A stretch of DNA of 6,209 nucleotides, taken from contig SVUD01000077.1 in the NCBI GenBank assembly GCA_015063445.1, positions 1-6,209 on the forward strand, given 5' to 3'. The position numbers and the translations under genes are program-made. Source of the DNA: Oscillospiraceae bacterium. Lineage in GTDB: Bacteria > Bacillota_A > Clostridia > Oscillospirales > CAG-272. How positions within the stretch are numbered: the stretch's first letter is position 1; each line of letters opens with the position of its first letter. Shown here in pieces: positions 1-6,003 of this stretch. The notes under the pieces are model-generated. The model had not been told where the DNA came from. It did no database searches and was given only the letters and a program-made list of their open reading frames with translations.

Positions 1-1026
1 CGATACCGAGATTTTCGGAGCTTCAACGTGTCCCTTTATCTCCTCGCTCATAGCCATAACGCCCGACTTGATCTCGCCGAGCATTGATATAACCGCCTTG
101 CTTGATTCGGTATTGAGAGGAGCGCATTCGCATTCGCACTCTGTAAGCGTAACCTTTGCGTAAGGCTCAATGCCCTTGAACGCTTTAAGAGCAGCTGTCT
201 TTGCTTCCTCAAAAATTCCGCTTATTCCGAATGCGGTGGTAAATTTAGAGGTGAATTCTCTTGGAATGGCATTATCCTTTGTTCCGCCTTCAAGAGAGCA
301 TATACGAACCTCTCCGAGAGCTGAGAGTATTTTCGAGCCGAGCTTTATAGCGTTAGCGCGGCATTTGTCTATCTCAACGCCGCTGTGACCGCCGAGAAGC
401 TGCGAAACCGAAAGCTCATAGCATTTTCCCTCATGCTCGCCTCTTTTAATAGGAAGCTCGAAATCAACTCTTCCGCCGCCTGCGCAGCCAACCGTGAAAA
501 TACCCTCGTCATCGGAATCTATGTTTAGCATGATTTTTCCGTTAAGCGAAGAGGTGTCGAGCGCATCTGCGCCGAGAAGTCCGACCTCCTCGTTAGATGT
601 AAAGAGCATCTCAAGAGCGGGGTGGGGAATACTGTCCGACTCGAGAAGAGCGAGCATATACGCAACGGCAACGCCGTCGTCACCGCCGAGCGTCGTTCCC
701 CTTGCTCTGAGGAAGTCACCGTCAACGTAGAGGTCGAGTCCGTCCTTTTCGAGATCCTTTTCAGAGTCTGCTGTTTTTTCGGCAACCATATCGGTGTGCC
801 CTTGAATAATAACTGTGGGACGGCTTTCAAATCCCTTGACAGCGGCTTTTTTAATAACGACGTTATCCGCCGCATCGCGAATGTACTCAAGCGAGCGCGC
901 TTTCGCAAAATTTTCAATATAATCCGCAATCGGCGCGGTGTTGAATGAGCCGTGAGGAATTTTTGATATTTCTTCAAAATAGAAAAACACCCTGTCGGCA
1001 TTCGGGTAATCTTTGAACTTTAACAT
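1..1026 (-). CDS. pepD: Cytosol non-specific dipeptidase (aminoacyl-histidine dipeptidase, peptidase family M20C), 3' end off the window
   Basis: A zinc metallopeptidase predicted to hydrolyse dipeptides (Xaa-His and many others) in the cytoplasm, a late step of peptide catabolism. I translated the minus strand from ATG at 1026-1024: 342 codons are open with no stop, so the gene runs off the left edge. Visible M20C motifs, in order: QGHTDMV (H77, D79), the ARGTTLGGDDG block (D116 as metal-bridging Asp), SNEEVGLLGA (E146 catalytic, E147 metal), LNIDSDDEG (D170 metal), GCAGG (180-184), GGHSGVEI (212-219) and GGTKDNAIPRE (247-257). The spacing of these residues matches E. coli PepD as I remember it, with a constant offset of three. 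The family is about 480 residues, so roughly 130 residues are missing, including the last metal-binding His. The start is supported by GGAG six bases upstream and by similarity beginning near residue 15. One variation is GGDDG where E. coli has GADNG. It is divergent from the M18 peptidase gene, suggesting co-regulation. Confidence 0.93.
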   Translation of the reverse strand, partial: MLKFKDYPNADRVFFYFEEISKIPHGSFNTAPIADYIENFAKARSLEYIRDAADNVVIKKAAVKGFESRPTVIIQGHTDMVAEKTADSEKDLEKDGLDLYVDGDFLRARGTTLGGDDGVAVAYMLALLESDSIPHPALEMLFTSNEEVGLLGADALDTSSLNGKIMLNIDSDDEGIFTVGCAGGGRVDFELPIKRGEHEGKCYELSVSQLLGGHSGVEIDKCRANAIKLGSKILSALGEVRICSLEGGTKDNAIPREFTSKFTTAFGISGIFEEAKTAALKAFKGIEPYAKVTLTECECECAPLNTESSKAVISMLGEIKSGVMAMSEEIKGHVEAPKISVS

Positions 1027-1032
1027 ATTATA

Positions 1033-1036
1033 CTCC
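1033..1036 (-). promoter_or_regulatory. Ribosome binding site of pepD
   Basis: On the minus strand GGAG is followed by TATAAT and then the ATG at 1026-1024, a six-base spacer. It fixes the pepD start. The TATAAT in the spacer is too close to the start codon to act as the promoter -10 of this gene. Confidence 0.8.
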
Positions 1037-1048
1037 GTTTTTTTGTTT

Positions 1049-1152
1049 TTCAACATATATTCTACCTTAAAAAAACATTTTTTTCAACAGGTTACGGAAG
1101 TTTTTCCAAAAAAATTCAACAAATTATAGAAGTTTTCGTAAAAAAGTTGACA
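1049..1152. repeat. Phased direct repeat in the divergent promoter region (period 32-34 bp)
   Basis: TTCAACA occurs at 1049, 1083 and 1115 on the plus strand, and the related TTGACA begins at 1147, giving steps of 34, 32 and 32 bases. Copies two (1083-1114) and three (1115-1146) align without gaps at 24 of 32 positions, and seven of the eight differences are transitions. Each of these two ends in an A-tract. A 32-base step is close to three helical turns, so the sites and A-tracts would face the same side of the DNA. The -35 boxes of both promoters fall in copies two and four. It could be a regulator-binding array, intrinsically bent DNA, or a decayed tandem duplication. Confidence 0.55.
1059..1087 (-). 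promoter_or_regulatory. Sigma-A type promoter for pepD
   Basis: On the minus strand TTGAAA (1087-1082) and TAGAAT (1064-1059) are separated by exactly 17 bases, close to the sigma-A consensus. Transcription would start near 1052, giving a leader of about 25 bases that contains the GGAG site. The -35 box lies inside one copy of the periodic TTCAACA repeat, so a protein bound to that repeat would compete with RNA polymerase. The call rests on sequence only. Confidence 0.65.
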
Positions 1153-1175
1153 ATTGAAGAAAAAAGTTGTAATAT
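1147..1175 (+). promoter_or_regulatory. Sigma-A promoter for the M18 aminopeptidase gene
   Basis: TTGACA (1147-1152, a perfect -35) and TAATAT (1170-1175) are separated by 17 bases. The expected start of transcription is near 1182, leaving a leader of about 25 bases before ATG at 1208. Its arrangement mirrors the pepD promoter on the other strand; the two predicted start sites are about 130 bases apart with the promoters back to back. This is the strongest promoter in the window. Confidence 0.8.
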
Positions 1176-1196
1176 ATCTTTGTAAATATATTTAAA

Positions 1197-1200
1197 AGGA
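1197..1200 (+). promoter_or_regulatory. Ribosome binding site of the M18 aminopeptidase gene
   Basis: AGGA lies seven bases upstream of the ATG at 1208, within AAAAGGATAGG. No other start codon nearby has a comparable site. Confidence 0.75.
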
Positions 1201-1207
1201 TAGGCAT

Positions 1208-2485
1208 ATGACGAAAAACGGCAAAAATCTTATTGATTTTTTGAATTCATCTAAGACCGCATATCATGCGATTGCAAATATATCCTCGCGACTTGAGGAG
1301 GAGGGCTTCGAGCGTCTTTATGAAGGCGATGCTTGGTCGCTTAAGCAGGGCGGCAGGTATTACGTGGTTCGAGGCGGCTCGTCAGTTATAGCTTTTGTAA
1401 ATAACGGCGGCGGATTTATGATAGGCGCTGCGCATAGTGACTCGCCGTCATTCAGAGTGAAGGAGGATTCGCTCCTCGGCGCGTACGTAAAGCTTGATAC
1501 TGAAAAATACGGCGGCGGTATAAATTATACGTGGCTTGACAGACCTCTTACCGTAGCGGGAAGAGTTACCGTAAAAACCGACGGCGGAATTGAGACTCGC
1601 CTTGCGGATATAGGCGGTAAAACGGTTGTTATACCGAGCCTTGCCATTCATATGAACAGAACGGTTAACGAGAGCTGTAAGTTTAATCTCGCAAAGGAGC
1701 TTCTGCCACTTGTTTCCCTCTCGGGAAAGAGCGGTGGATTTTTAGACGAGGCAGCAAAATCCGCGGGAGTAAAGAAGAGCAATATCGTGTCTCACGAGCT
1801 TTATCTTGTAAATGCCGAGAAGCCTACGATGTTCGGTCTTGACGGAGAGATGCTTCTCTCACCGAGACTTGACGACTTAAGCTCCGTATACGCAATGCTC
1901 GAAGCGTTTTGCGAGTCAAACAAGAATATAGAGTCAACGCCTGTCTTTGCGGTGTTTGACAATGAGGAGGTGGGCTCTGAAACCCGTCAAGGAGCGGCTT
2001 CAACCTTCCTCTTTGATACCTTAAAGCGCATATCCGGCGATGAAACCGAGTATCAGAGAAGAGTGGCGTCGTCGTTTATGGTAAGCGCGGATAATGCTCA
2101 TGCGCTTCACCCTAATTACCCCGAGATGTCGGATAAAGCAAACGCTCCCGTCCTCGGCGGAGGCGTGGTAATAAAATACAACGCAAATAAAAAGTATGCT
2201 ACCGACAACGTTTCCGATGCGGTATTCCGTGAGATATCGGAGCGTGCGGGAGTTAAGCTTCAGAGCTATTTTAACCGCGCGGATCTTCCGGGCGGCTCGA
2301 CCCTCGGCTCGATAGCAGATACTAAAGTATCTATTCCTACGGTCGATATAGGCATTCCTCAGCTCGCGATGCATTCATCTAACGAGTGCCTCGCTATTTG
2401 CGACGTGTATGAGATGAAGAAGGCTCTTTCTGCGTACTTCGCATCGTCTCTTTCCGTAAGAGGAGAAAGCATAACTATCAAATAG
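1208..2485 (+). CDS. apeB: M18 family aminopeptidase (aspartyl aminopeptidase type)
   Basis: A di-zinc aminopeptidase that removes N-terminal residues (acidic ones in the best-studied members) from peptides in the cytoplasm; family members form dodecameric tetrahedral particles. The 425-residue length fits bacterial ApeB proteins (about 430). All active-site motifs are visible: AAHSDSPSFRVK (H76 metal, D78), SPRLDDL (D222 bridging Asp), DNEEVGS (E253 catalytic, E254 metal), SADNAHA (D295 metal) and MHSSNE (H389 metal). The N-terminal lines DFLNSSKTAYHA and the LDRPLTVAGRV stretch are also typical. The gene therefore looks complete and active. The start has an AGGA site seven bases upstream and a near-perfect promoter. 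It is divergent from pepD, another cytoplasmic peptidase, pointing to a small peptide-utilisation locus. Exact substrate preference cannot be read from the sequence. The symbol follows bacterial usage; apeA, the longer paralogue, is less likely on length. Confidence 0.93.
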   Translation: MTKNGKNLIDFLNSSKTAYHAIANISSRLEEEGFERLYEGDAWSLKQGGRYYVVRGGSSVIAFVNNGGGFMIGAAHSDSPSFRVKEDSLLGAYVKLDTEKYGGGINYTWLDRPLTVAGRVTVKTDGGIETRLADIGGKTVVIPSLAIHMNRTVNESCKFNLAKELLPLVSLSGKSGGFLDEAAKSAGVKKSNIVSHELYLVNAEKPTMFGLDGEMLLSPRLDDLSSVYAMLEAFCESNKNIESTPVFAVFDNEEVGSETRQGAASTFLFDTLKRISGDETEYQRRVASSFMVSADNAHALHPNYPEMSDKANAPVLGGGVVIKYNANKKYATDNVSDAVFREISERAGVKLQSYFNRADLPGGSTLGSIADTKVSIPTVDIGIPQLAMHSSNECLAICDVYEMKKALSAYFASSLSVRGESITIK

Positions 2486-2520
2486 ACTCAATTCGTTTTC
2501 TTGTATTGAAAAATGACAAA

Positions 2521-2537
2521 AACCGCTGTGAGCGGTT
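2521..2537. other. Perfect small hairpin between the M18 gene and the LRR lipoprotein gene
   Basis: AACCGCT and AGCGGTT form a seven-base-pair stem with a GTG loop, 35 bases after the apeB stop and seven bases before the next ribosome binding site. On the plus strand it is not followed by a T-run, so it is not a standard terminator for apeB. Read on the minus strand it is followed by TTTTTG and a second T-run, so it would be a good terminator there, although no minus-strand gene needs one. It may be a decayed bidirectional terminator, or an mRNA processing or stability hairpin that separates expression of the two genes. It also argues that the bases before 2554 are leader, not coding. Confidence 0.55.
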
Positions 2538-2543
2538 GATGAA

Positions 2544-2548
2544 AGGGA
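2544..2548 (+). promoter_or_regulatory. Ribosome binding site deciding the start of the LRR lipoprotein
   Basis: AGGGA is five bases upstream of the ATG at 2554. The frame is also open back to a TTG at 2506 and an ATG at 2539, but neither has a site upstream, and starting there would put a charged extension (KNDKNRCER...) ahead of a perfect lipoprotein signal peptide. Confidence 0.75.
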
Positions 2549-2553
2549 ACAAA

Positions 2554-4059
2554 ATGAAAAAAAGACTAACGCTTCTTTTGCTCTCATTTGCGGTGTTCGC
2601 GCTTATGCTTGCGCTTTCCTCGTGCGGAGTGCTGCTGAAAAAGGCAGGGCTTTACGAGGGATATGAGTACCACGTTGACAATGAGCATGAAATAACTATT
2701 ACGGGTTATAAGGGCGAAAGTCCGAAGCTTGAGATCCCCTCGTGGATCGACGGATATAAGGTGGTTGGTATATCGTTTGACGTAAACGATGAGTCCTTGC
2801 AAAAAATCGAGAGTATAAGGATACCGAAAACCATAGTGTCCATGAATTCGGATACCTTCATCGCCTGCACGAATCTAAAAGAAATAACGGTTGCGATAGA
2901 TAACCCCGAATATAAGTTTTATCACGGAGCTCTTTATACCAAGGATGAAAAAACTCTTATCTGCTATCCGCAGGCAAGAGAGAATGCCGAGGTTGAGATT
3001 CCTAAGAGAGTTACGGGAGTTGCCAGCCGTGCCTTCGTGAACGCAAGATATTTAAAGAGCTTGACCTTCCTCGGCGTTGAAGAAATAGGCGAGCTTGCGT
3101 TTGTAGGCTGCTCGGCTCTTGAAACCGTCAGCCTTGGACCGAGAATAAAAAGCGTTGATGACAGAGCGTTTGAAAACTGCGCGTCGCTTAAGTCGGTTGA
3201 TTTTCCCGATAGTGTTAAGCGCTTGGGCGCGACGCTCTTTGAGGGATGCTCGTCGCTTACGAGCATCAGCGTTGGAGCGGGTGTGGAATACGTAGGAACG
3301 AACGCCTTCGGCAATATTGACGCCTTAACGAATTTAACCGAATACGAGGGCGCGTATTACCTTGGAAACAAAACGAATCTTTACGATATATTCCTGAGGG
3401 TAAAGGAAAAGGACAAAACCGAATACGTTATACATCCCGACGTTAACGTAATATATAACGGCGCTTTTAAAGAGTGCGCGAAGCTTGAGAAAATAGAGCT
3501 TCCAAATTCGGTTTACTGCATAGGGGCGGAAGCGTTCTATAACTGTAAAAACCTTAAGGAAATAGTTATTCCCGAGGAGCTAAGCGTTATTGATGAGTAT
3601 ACCTTCTTAGGCTGCTCGTCGATTGCGGATATCTTTATTCCGAGCAAGGTAAGCGAGATAGGAAAATGCGCGTTTGCCATCTGCTCGTCGCTTAAAAACG
3701 TAACTCTTTCTAACAGAACGGCGTCTATAGGAAATATGGCGTTTGCGAAATGTGAGGCTCTTGAAGCTATAGAGCTTCCCAATACGCTTAAGAAAATAGG
3801 CGGCGGAGCATTTTCCGAGTGTCCCCTTATTGAAAGCGTAAGCATTCCGTCGAGCGTTGAATTTATCGGAGAAACGGCGTTCAGAGACTGCAAGATGCTT
3901 ACTTCGGTAACATTTGCGGATTCAAGCAATTGGACGGTAGAAAACAAAGCTGTTGACGCAGCAACTCTTTCCGCTGCTGAGTCGGCTGCGGCTTTGCTTA
4001 AATCTTTGGAAAAGCCGATGATTAAGCTCTTGCCCGAAGCTTCGGAAGAGGCAGAATAA
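2554..4059 (+). CDS. BspA-like leucine-rich repeat (LRR_5) lipoprotein
   Basis: A predicted surface lipoprotein of 501 residues. Residues 1-24 form a lipoprotein signal peptide: MKKR, a hydrophobic stretch and lipobox LSSC with lipidated C24, so the mature protein should be anchored to the outer face of the membrane. Most of the remainder (about 55-455) is LRR_5 repeats of 23 residues with the pattern IPxSVxxIGxxAFxxCxxL. Regular copies occur at about 165-250 and 295-450. Two non-repeat insertions are seen: about 114-142 (DNPEY...HGALYTKDEKTLICYPQ) and about 263-298 (YYLGNKTNLYDIF...), both of kinds common in this family. The C-terminal part (F454 onward, with NWTV and a D-A-A-T-L-S-A-A stretch) resembles the cap often found after LRR_5 arrays, and then an acidic tail. 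LRR_5 proteins are usually linked to adhesion or binding of proteins or glycans; the ligand here is unknown. The next gene is 62 bases downstream and probably co-transcribed. No clear separate promoter was seen. Confidence 0.88.
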   Translation: MKKRLTLLLLSFAVFALMLALSSCGVLLKKAGLYEGYEYHVDNEHEITITGYKGESPKLEIPSWIDGYKVVGISFDVNDESLQKIESIRIPKTIVSMNSDTFIACTNLKEITVAIDNPEYKFYHGALYTKDEKTLICYPQARENAEVEIPKRVTGVASRAFVNARYLKSLTFLGVEEIGELAFVGCSALETVSLGPRIKSVDDRAFENCASLKSVDFPDSVKRLGATLFEGCSSLTSISVGAGVEYVGTNAFGNIDALTNLTEYEGAYYLGNKTNLYDIFLRVKEKDKTEYVIHPDVNVIYNGAFKECAKLEKIELPNSVYCIGAEAFYNCKNLKEIVIPEELSVIDEYTFLGCSSIADIFIPSKVSEIGKCAFAICSSLKNVTLSNRTASIGNMAFAKCEALEAIELPNTLKKIGGGAFSECPLIESVSIPSSVEFIGETAFRDCKMLTSVTFADSSNWTVENKAVDAATLSAAESAAALLKSLEKPMIKLLPEASEEAE

Positions 4060-4110
4060 AAAACGCAAGGCTTTAGTACGACAAAACACTAATCTAACAG
4101 ATAGAAGTAT

Positions 4111-4114
4111 GGAG
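4111..4114 (+). promoter_or_regulatory. Ribosome binding site of the coiled-coil membrane protein gene
   Basis: GGAG is seven bases upstream of the ATG at 4122. The 62-base spacer from the previous stop codon shows no terminator hairpin and no convincing promoter, which favours read-through from the lipoprotein gene. Confidence 0.75.
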
Positions 4115-4121
4115 AATCGCT

Positions 4122-5738
4122 ATGGAAAAAACATCATCACTTATAAAAGCGCTTATATGCGCGGCTCTTTTGGCAGTAATACTCGTTTCGTTATTTCTCC
4201 CCGTAGTTAAATTTAATTCTGCGGAAAAATTTAACGAAACCAAAATAGGCTATTATCACGTTGACCTTGCTCATGCGGGCGAGGTTAAGGTAAGTCTTGC
4301 ATCGCTCTTGTTCTCTTGCGGCAGGGACGTAAACACCATGATAAAGCTTTACAAGATTGACAGTCAGATTGCAGACCTTGAAGAGCTTCGCGAGGATAAG
4401 TCGGCGGATAAGGATAAGGGACTTCAGTCAAACAGAGATGAAATGCAGGCTGAGATAGACGCTCTTAATGTTAAGATAGACGCTCTCGAGGCTGAGAAAA
4501 GCTCTATGATGAGCTCTATAAGCGGAACCGAAGCGGATACAAGAATTCAGTCAAAGCTCAATGATAAGAGCTTTTTGAAAAAGATTGCTCTGCGCGCGGT
4601 TATGTATAACGTTGATAAGGATTCAAGCTATATTACCTTCGCCGCTGTTGTAAGCCTTCTTGCGCTTGCTATTCTTATTGCGGATATAACCCTTAAGCTC
4701 ATTAAGCTTATAAAGGCAGGCTTCAAATTCTCGGACGATGTAGTTAAGGCTCTCACGGATTTCAAGCTTCCCATAGTAGCCTTTATCTTACATATGTTTA
4801 CCGTTCAGCATTATATTTCAAAGACTCGTGGGGTAGCAAGTCTTGGCTCGGGTATTATTATAGGACTTGTCGCTATGATTGCGTTTGCGGCTGTCAGAGG
4901 AGTGGCTAACGTTCTCGAGGCTAAGGCTGAGGGCGGAGAAAAGTTCACCAAGACTCTTATTAAGCAGAGCATTACCGCAGGCGTTCTTATCATCACCGTT
5001 GTAATCGCTCTTATCGGTATGCGAATGAGCAGACTTATGATAATGGATATGCAGAACCATTATCCCGAATTCGTACAGAGATATAACTCTCTTGCGGTTA
5101 AGCTCAACGATACGACAGCGGTTAAGGAAAAGGTTTCCGAATCCATGTCGGTGGTAGTTTCAATAATAGCGGCTATGCCCTCGCTCATTTATGCGGCTTT
5201 AGGTTATATGCTCGCCCGTGTCGGCGTGGTTGAAAAGGTTAGATTCAAAAAGAGCAGAAAGCCCGTAACTCCTCTCGGAAGCTTCTATATCGGCTTTATT
5301 TTCGTAGCGGTCGCTTATCTTTTGACTCTTGTTATATTCACTGTAGACAATTCTCAGAAGAGATATGAGATGTACGGAAATTGCCAGATGTCCGTAGTAT
5401 TCACGGAATACAAGGAAGAAGGCACCTTTGACAATACGACTCATAAGTATCTCTGTACCTACAGGGACGAGGTTCTTGAAAAGGGAATTGATGAGCTCAA
5501 GGCGGAGTACAAGGATACAGACGATAAAGAGACAAAGGCTGAAATAAAGGCAGAGCTTGAGAACGCAAGGATAGAGCTTAGCGCTGTTAAGAATCAGATA
5601 AAGAGCATAGAGGGACGCAAGAAGTCAAATATGATATTCGTTATAGCTCTCGCAACCGTTGCTATCGCTGCGGAAATCGTATTTAAAAATATTAAGTTTG
5701 AAGCCGAAAAAATTGCCGAGTCAGGTAAGGAAAATTAA
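4122..5738 (+). CDS. Uncharacterised polytopic membrane protein with two extracytoplasmic coiled-coil loops
   Basis: I do not recognise the family of this 538-residue protein. Hydrophobic segments lie at about 7-29, 170-197, 215-232, 239-264, 283-305, 343-366, 387-407 and 503-521, suggesting eight membrane passes. Charge distribution (KLIKLIKAGFK after segment 2, the KxxGGEKFTK loop after segment 4, EKVRFKKSRK after segment 6) fits a cytoplasmic N-terminus and C-terminus. With that topology, loop 1 (30-169) and loop 7 (408-502) are outside the membrane. Each holds a charged heptad-like helix: about 75-130 (IDSQIADLEELRE...IDALNVKIDALEAEK) and about 447-500 (VLEKGIDELKAEY...ELENARIELSAVKNQIKSIE). 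The segment-3 region is weak and could be re-entrant. There is no lipobox, catalytic motif, ATP-binding site or obvious transporter signature. It lies 62 bases after the LRR lipoprotein gene in the same direction, so a cell-envelope role together with that protein is a reasonable guess, not a demonstrated one. Confidence 0.85.
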   Translation: MEKTSSLIKALICAALLAVILVSLFLPVVKFNSAEKFNETKIGYYHVDLAHAGEVKVSLASLLFSCGRDVNTMIKLYKIDSQIADLEELREDKSADKDKGLQSNRDEMQAEIDALNVKIDALEAEKSSMMSSISGTEADTRIQSKLNDKSFLKKIALRAVMYNVDKDSSYITFAAVVSLLALAILIADITLKLIKLIKAGFKFSDDVVKALTDFKLPIVAFILHMFTVQHYISKTRGVASLGSGIIIGLVAMIAFAAVRGVANVLEAKAEGGEKFTKTLIKQSITAGVLIITVVIALIGMRMSRLMIMDMQNHYPEFVQRYNSLAVKLNDTTAVKEKVSESMSVVVSIIAAMPSLIYAALGYMLARVGVVEKVRFKKSRKPVTPLGSFYIGFIFVAVAYLLTLVIFTVDNSQKRYEMYGNCQMSVVFTEYKEEGTFDNTTHKYLCTYRDEVLEKGIDELKAEYKDTDDKETKAEIKAELENARIELSAVKNQIKSIEGRKKSNMIFVIALATVAIAAEIVFKNIKFEAEKIAESGKEN

Positions 5739-5828
5739 TCGGCTACCGCACGTATGATAAAACAAGATGGGAATGGCGTTTACGAACAAGCGCTGTTTCC
5801 GTCAAAAATGCGCTAAAAGAAAGAAAAT

Positions 5829-5926
5829 AGAGGCTGAGTCATTAAGAATTCAGTAAAATCAAGATAAAAAGAAGAAAAATTCAATAAAAACTAAAATTTC
5901 AGCGAATTCTTAATGGCTCAGTCTCT
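5829..5926 (+). repeat. Long inverted repeat, 23-bp stem with A-rich 52-base loop
   Basis: Arms 5829-5851 and 5904-5926 pair over 23 positions without a gap. Twenty-one pairs are Watson-Crick and two (5833 with 5922, 5839 with 5916) are G-U wobbles when read as plus-strand RNA; on the minus strand the same two would be C-A mismatches. Each arm contains the palindrome GAATTC at its inner end. The loop is strongly A-rich. No T-run follows, so it is not an intrinsic terminator. No convincing target-site duplication flanks it, though the size and shape would also fit a small MITE-like insertion. Confidence 0.75.
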
Positions 5927-5978
5927 TGGGGCAAAGGGATTTAGAGCGGAAAGCGTCGTTTGACGACTGTGAGCAAAG

Positions 5979-6003
5979 AAAAAACGGTTGATAATCGTTT
6001 TTT
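5979..6003 (+). terminator. A/T-rich hairpin ending in six T, possible terminator of the upstream plus-strand genes
   Basis: Arms 5979-5989 and 5993-6003 form an 11-bp stem around a GAT loop, with one G-U pair (5987 with 5995) in plus-strand RNA. The 5' arm begins with six A and the 3' arm ends with six T, the A-tract/U-tract arrangement seen in many Firmicute terminators. The core has only two G-C pairs, so termination would be weak. It may instead be one element of the structured region. Confidence 0.4.

Noticed and set aside
622..948. Plus-strand open frame antisense to pepD
   Set aside because: No ribosome binding site or recognisable domain, and fully covered by well-supported pepD on the other strand.
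525..1001. Long minus-strand open frame overlapping pepD
   Set aside because: It is a different frame of the pepD region with a basic, low-quality composition; the true frame shows every M20C motif.
1123..1128. TATAAT on the minus strand as a second pepD -10 box
   Set aside because: No acceptable -35 box lies 16-18 bases upstream; the pair at 1059-1087 is better.
2021..2374. Minus-strand open frame of 117 codons within the M18 gene
   Set aside because: Shadow of the M18 gene, which has all active-site motifs on the plus strand.
2506..2553. Upstream TTG/ATG starts for the LRR lipoprotein
   Set aside because: No ribosome binding site, a hairpin lies in this stretch, and the extension would precede a complete lipoprotein signal peptide.
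3537..3947. Minus-strand open frame of 136 codons within the LRR gene
   Set aside because: Repeat-coding DNA of the LRR array leaves an open frame on the other strand; the periodic composition mirrors the 69-bp repeat unit.
5829..5926. Long inverted repeat as a rho-independent terminator or a CRISPR unit
   Set aside because: No T-run follows either arm, the loop is 52 bases, and there is only one unit with no repeat-spacer array.
5913..5963. Short plus-strand frame starting MAQSLGAKGF
   Set aside because: Sixteen codons only, its ATG is inside the stem of the long hairpin, and no ribosome binding site is present.
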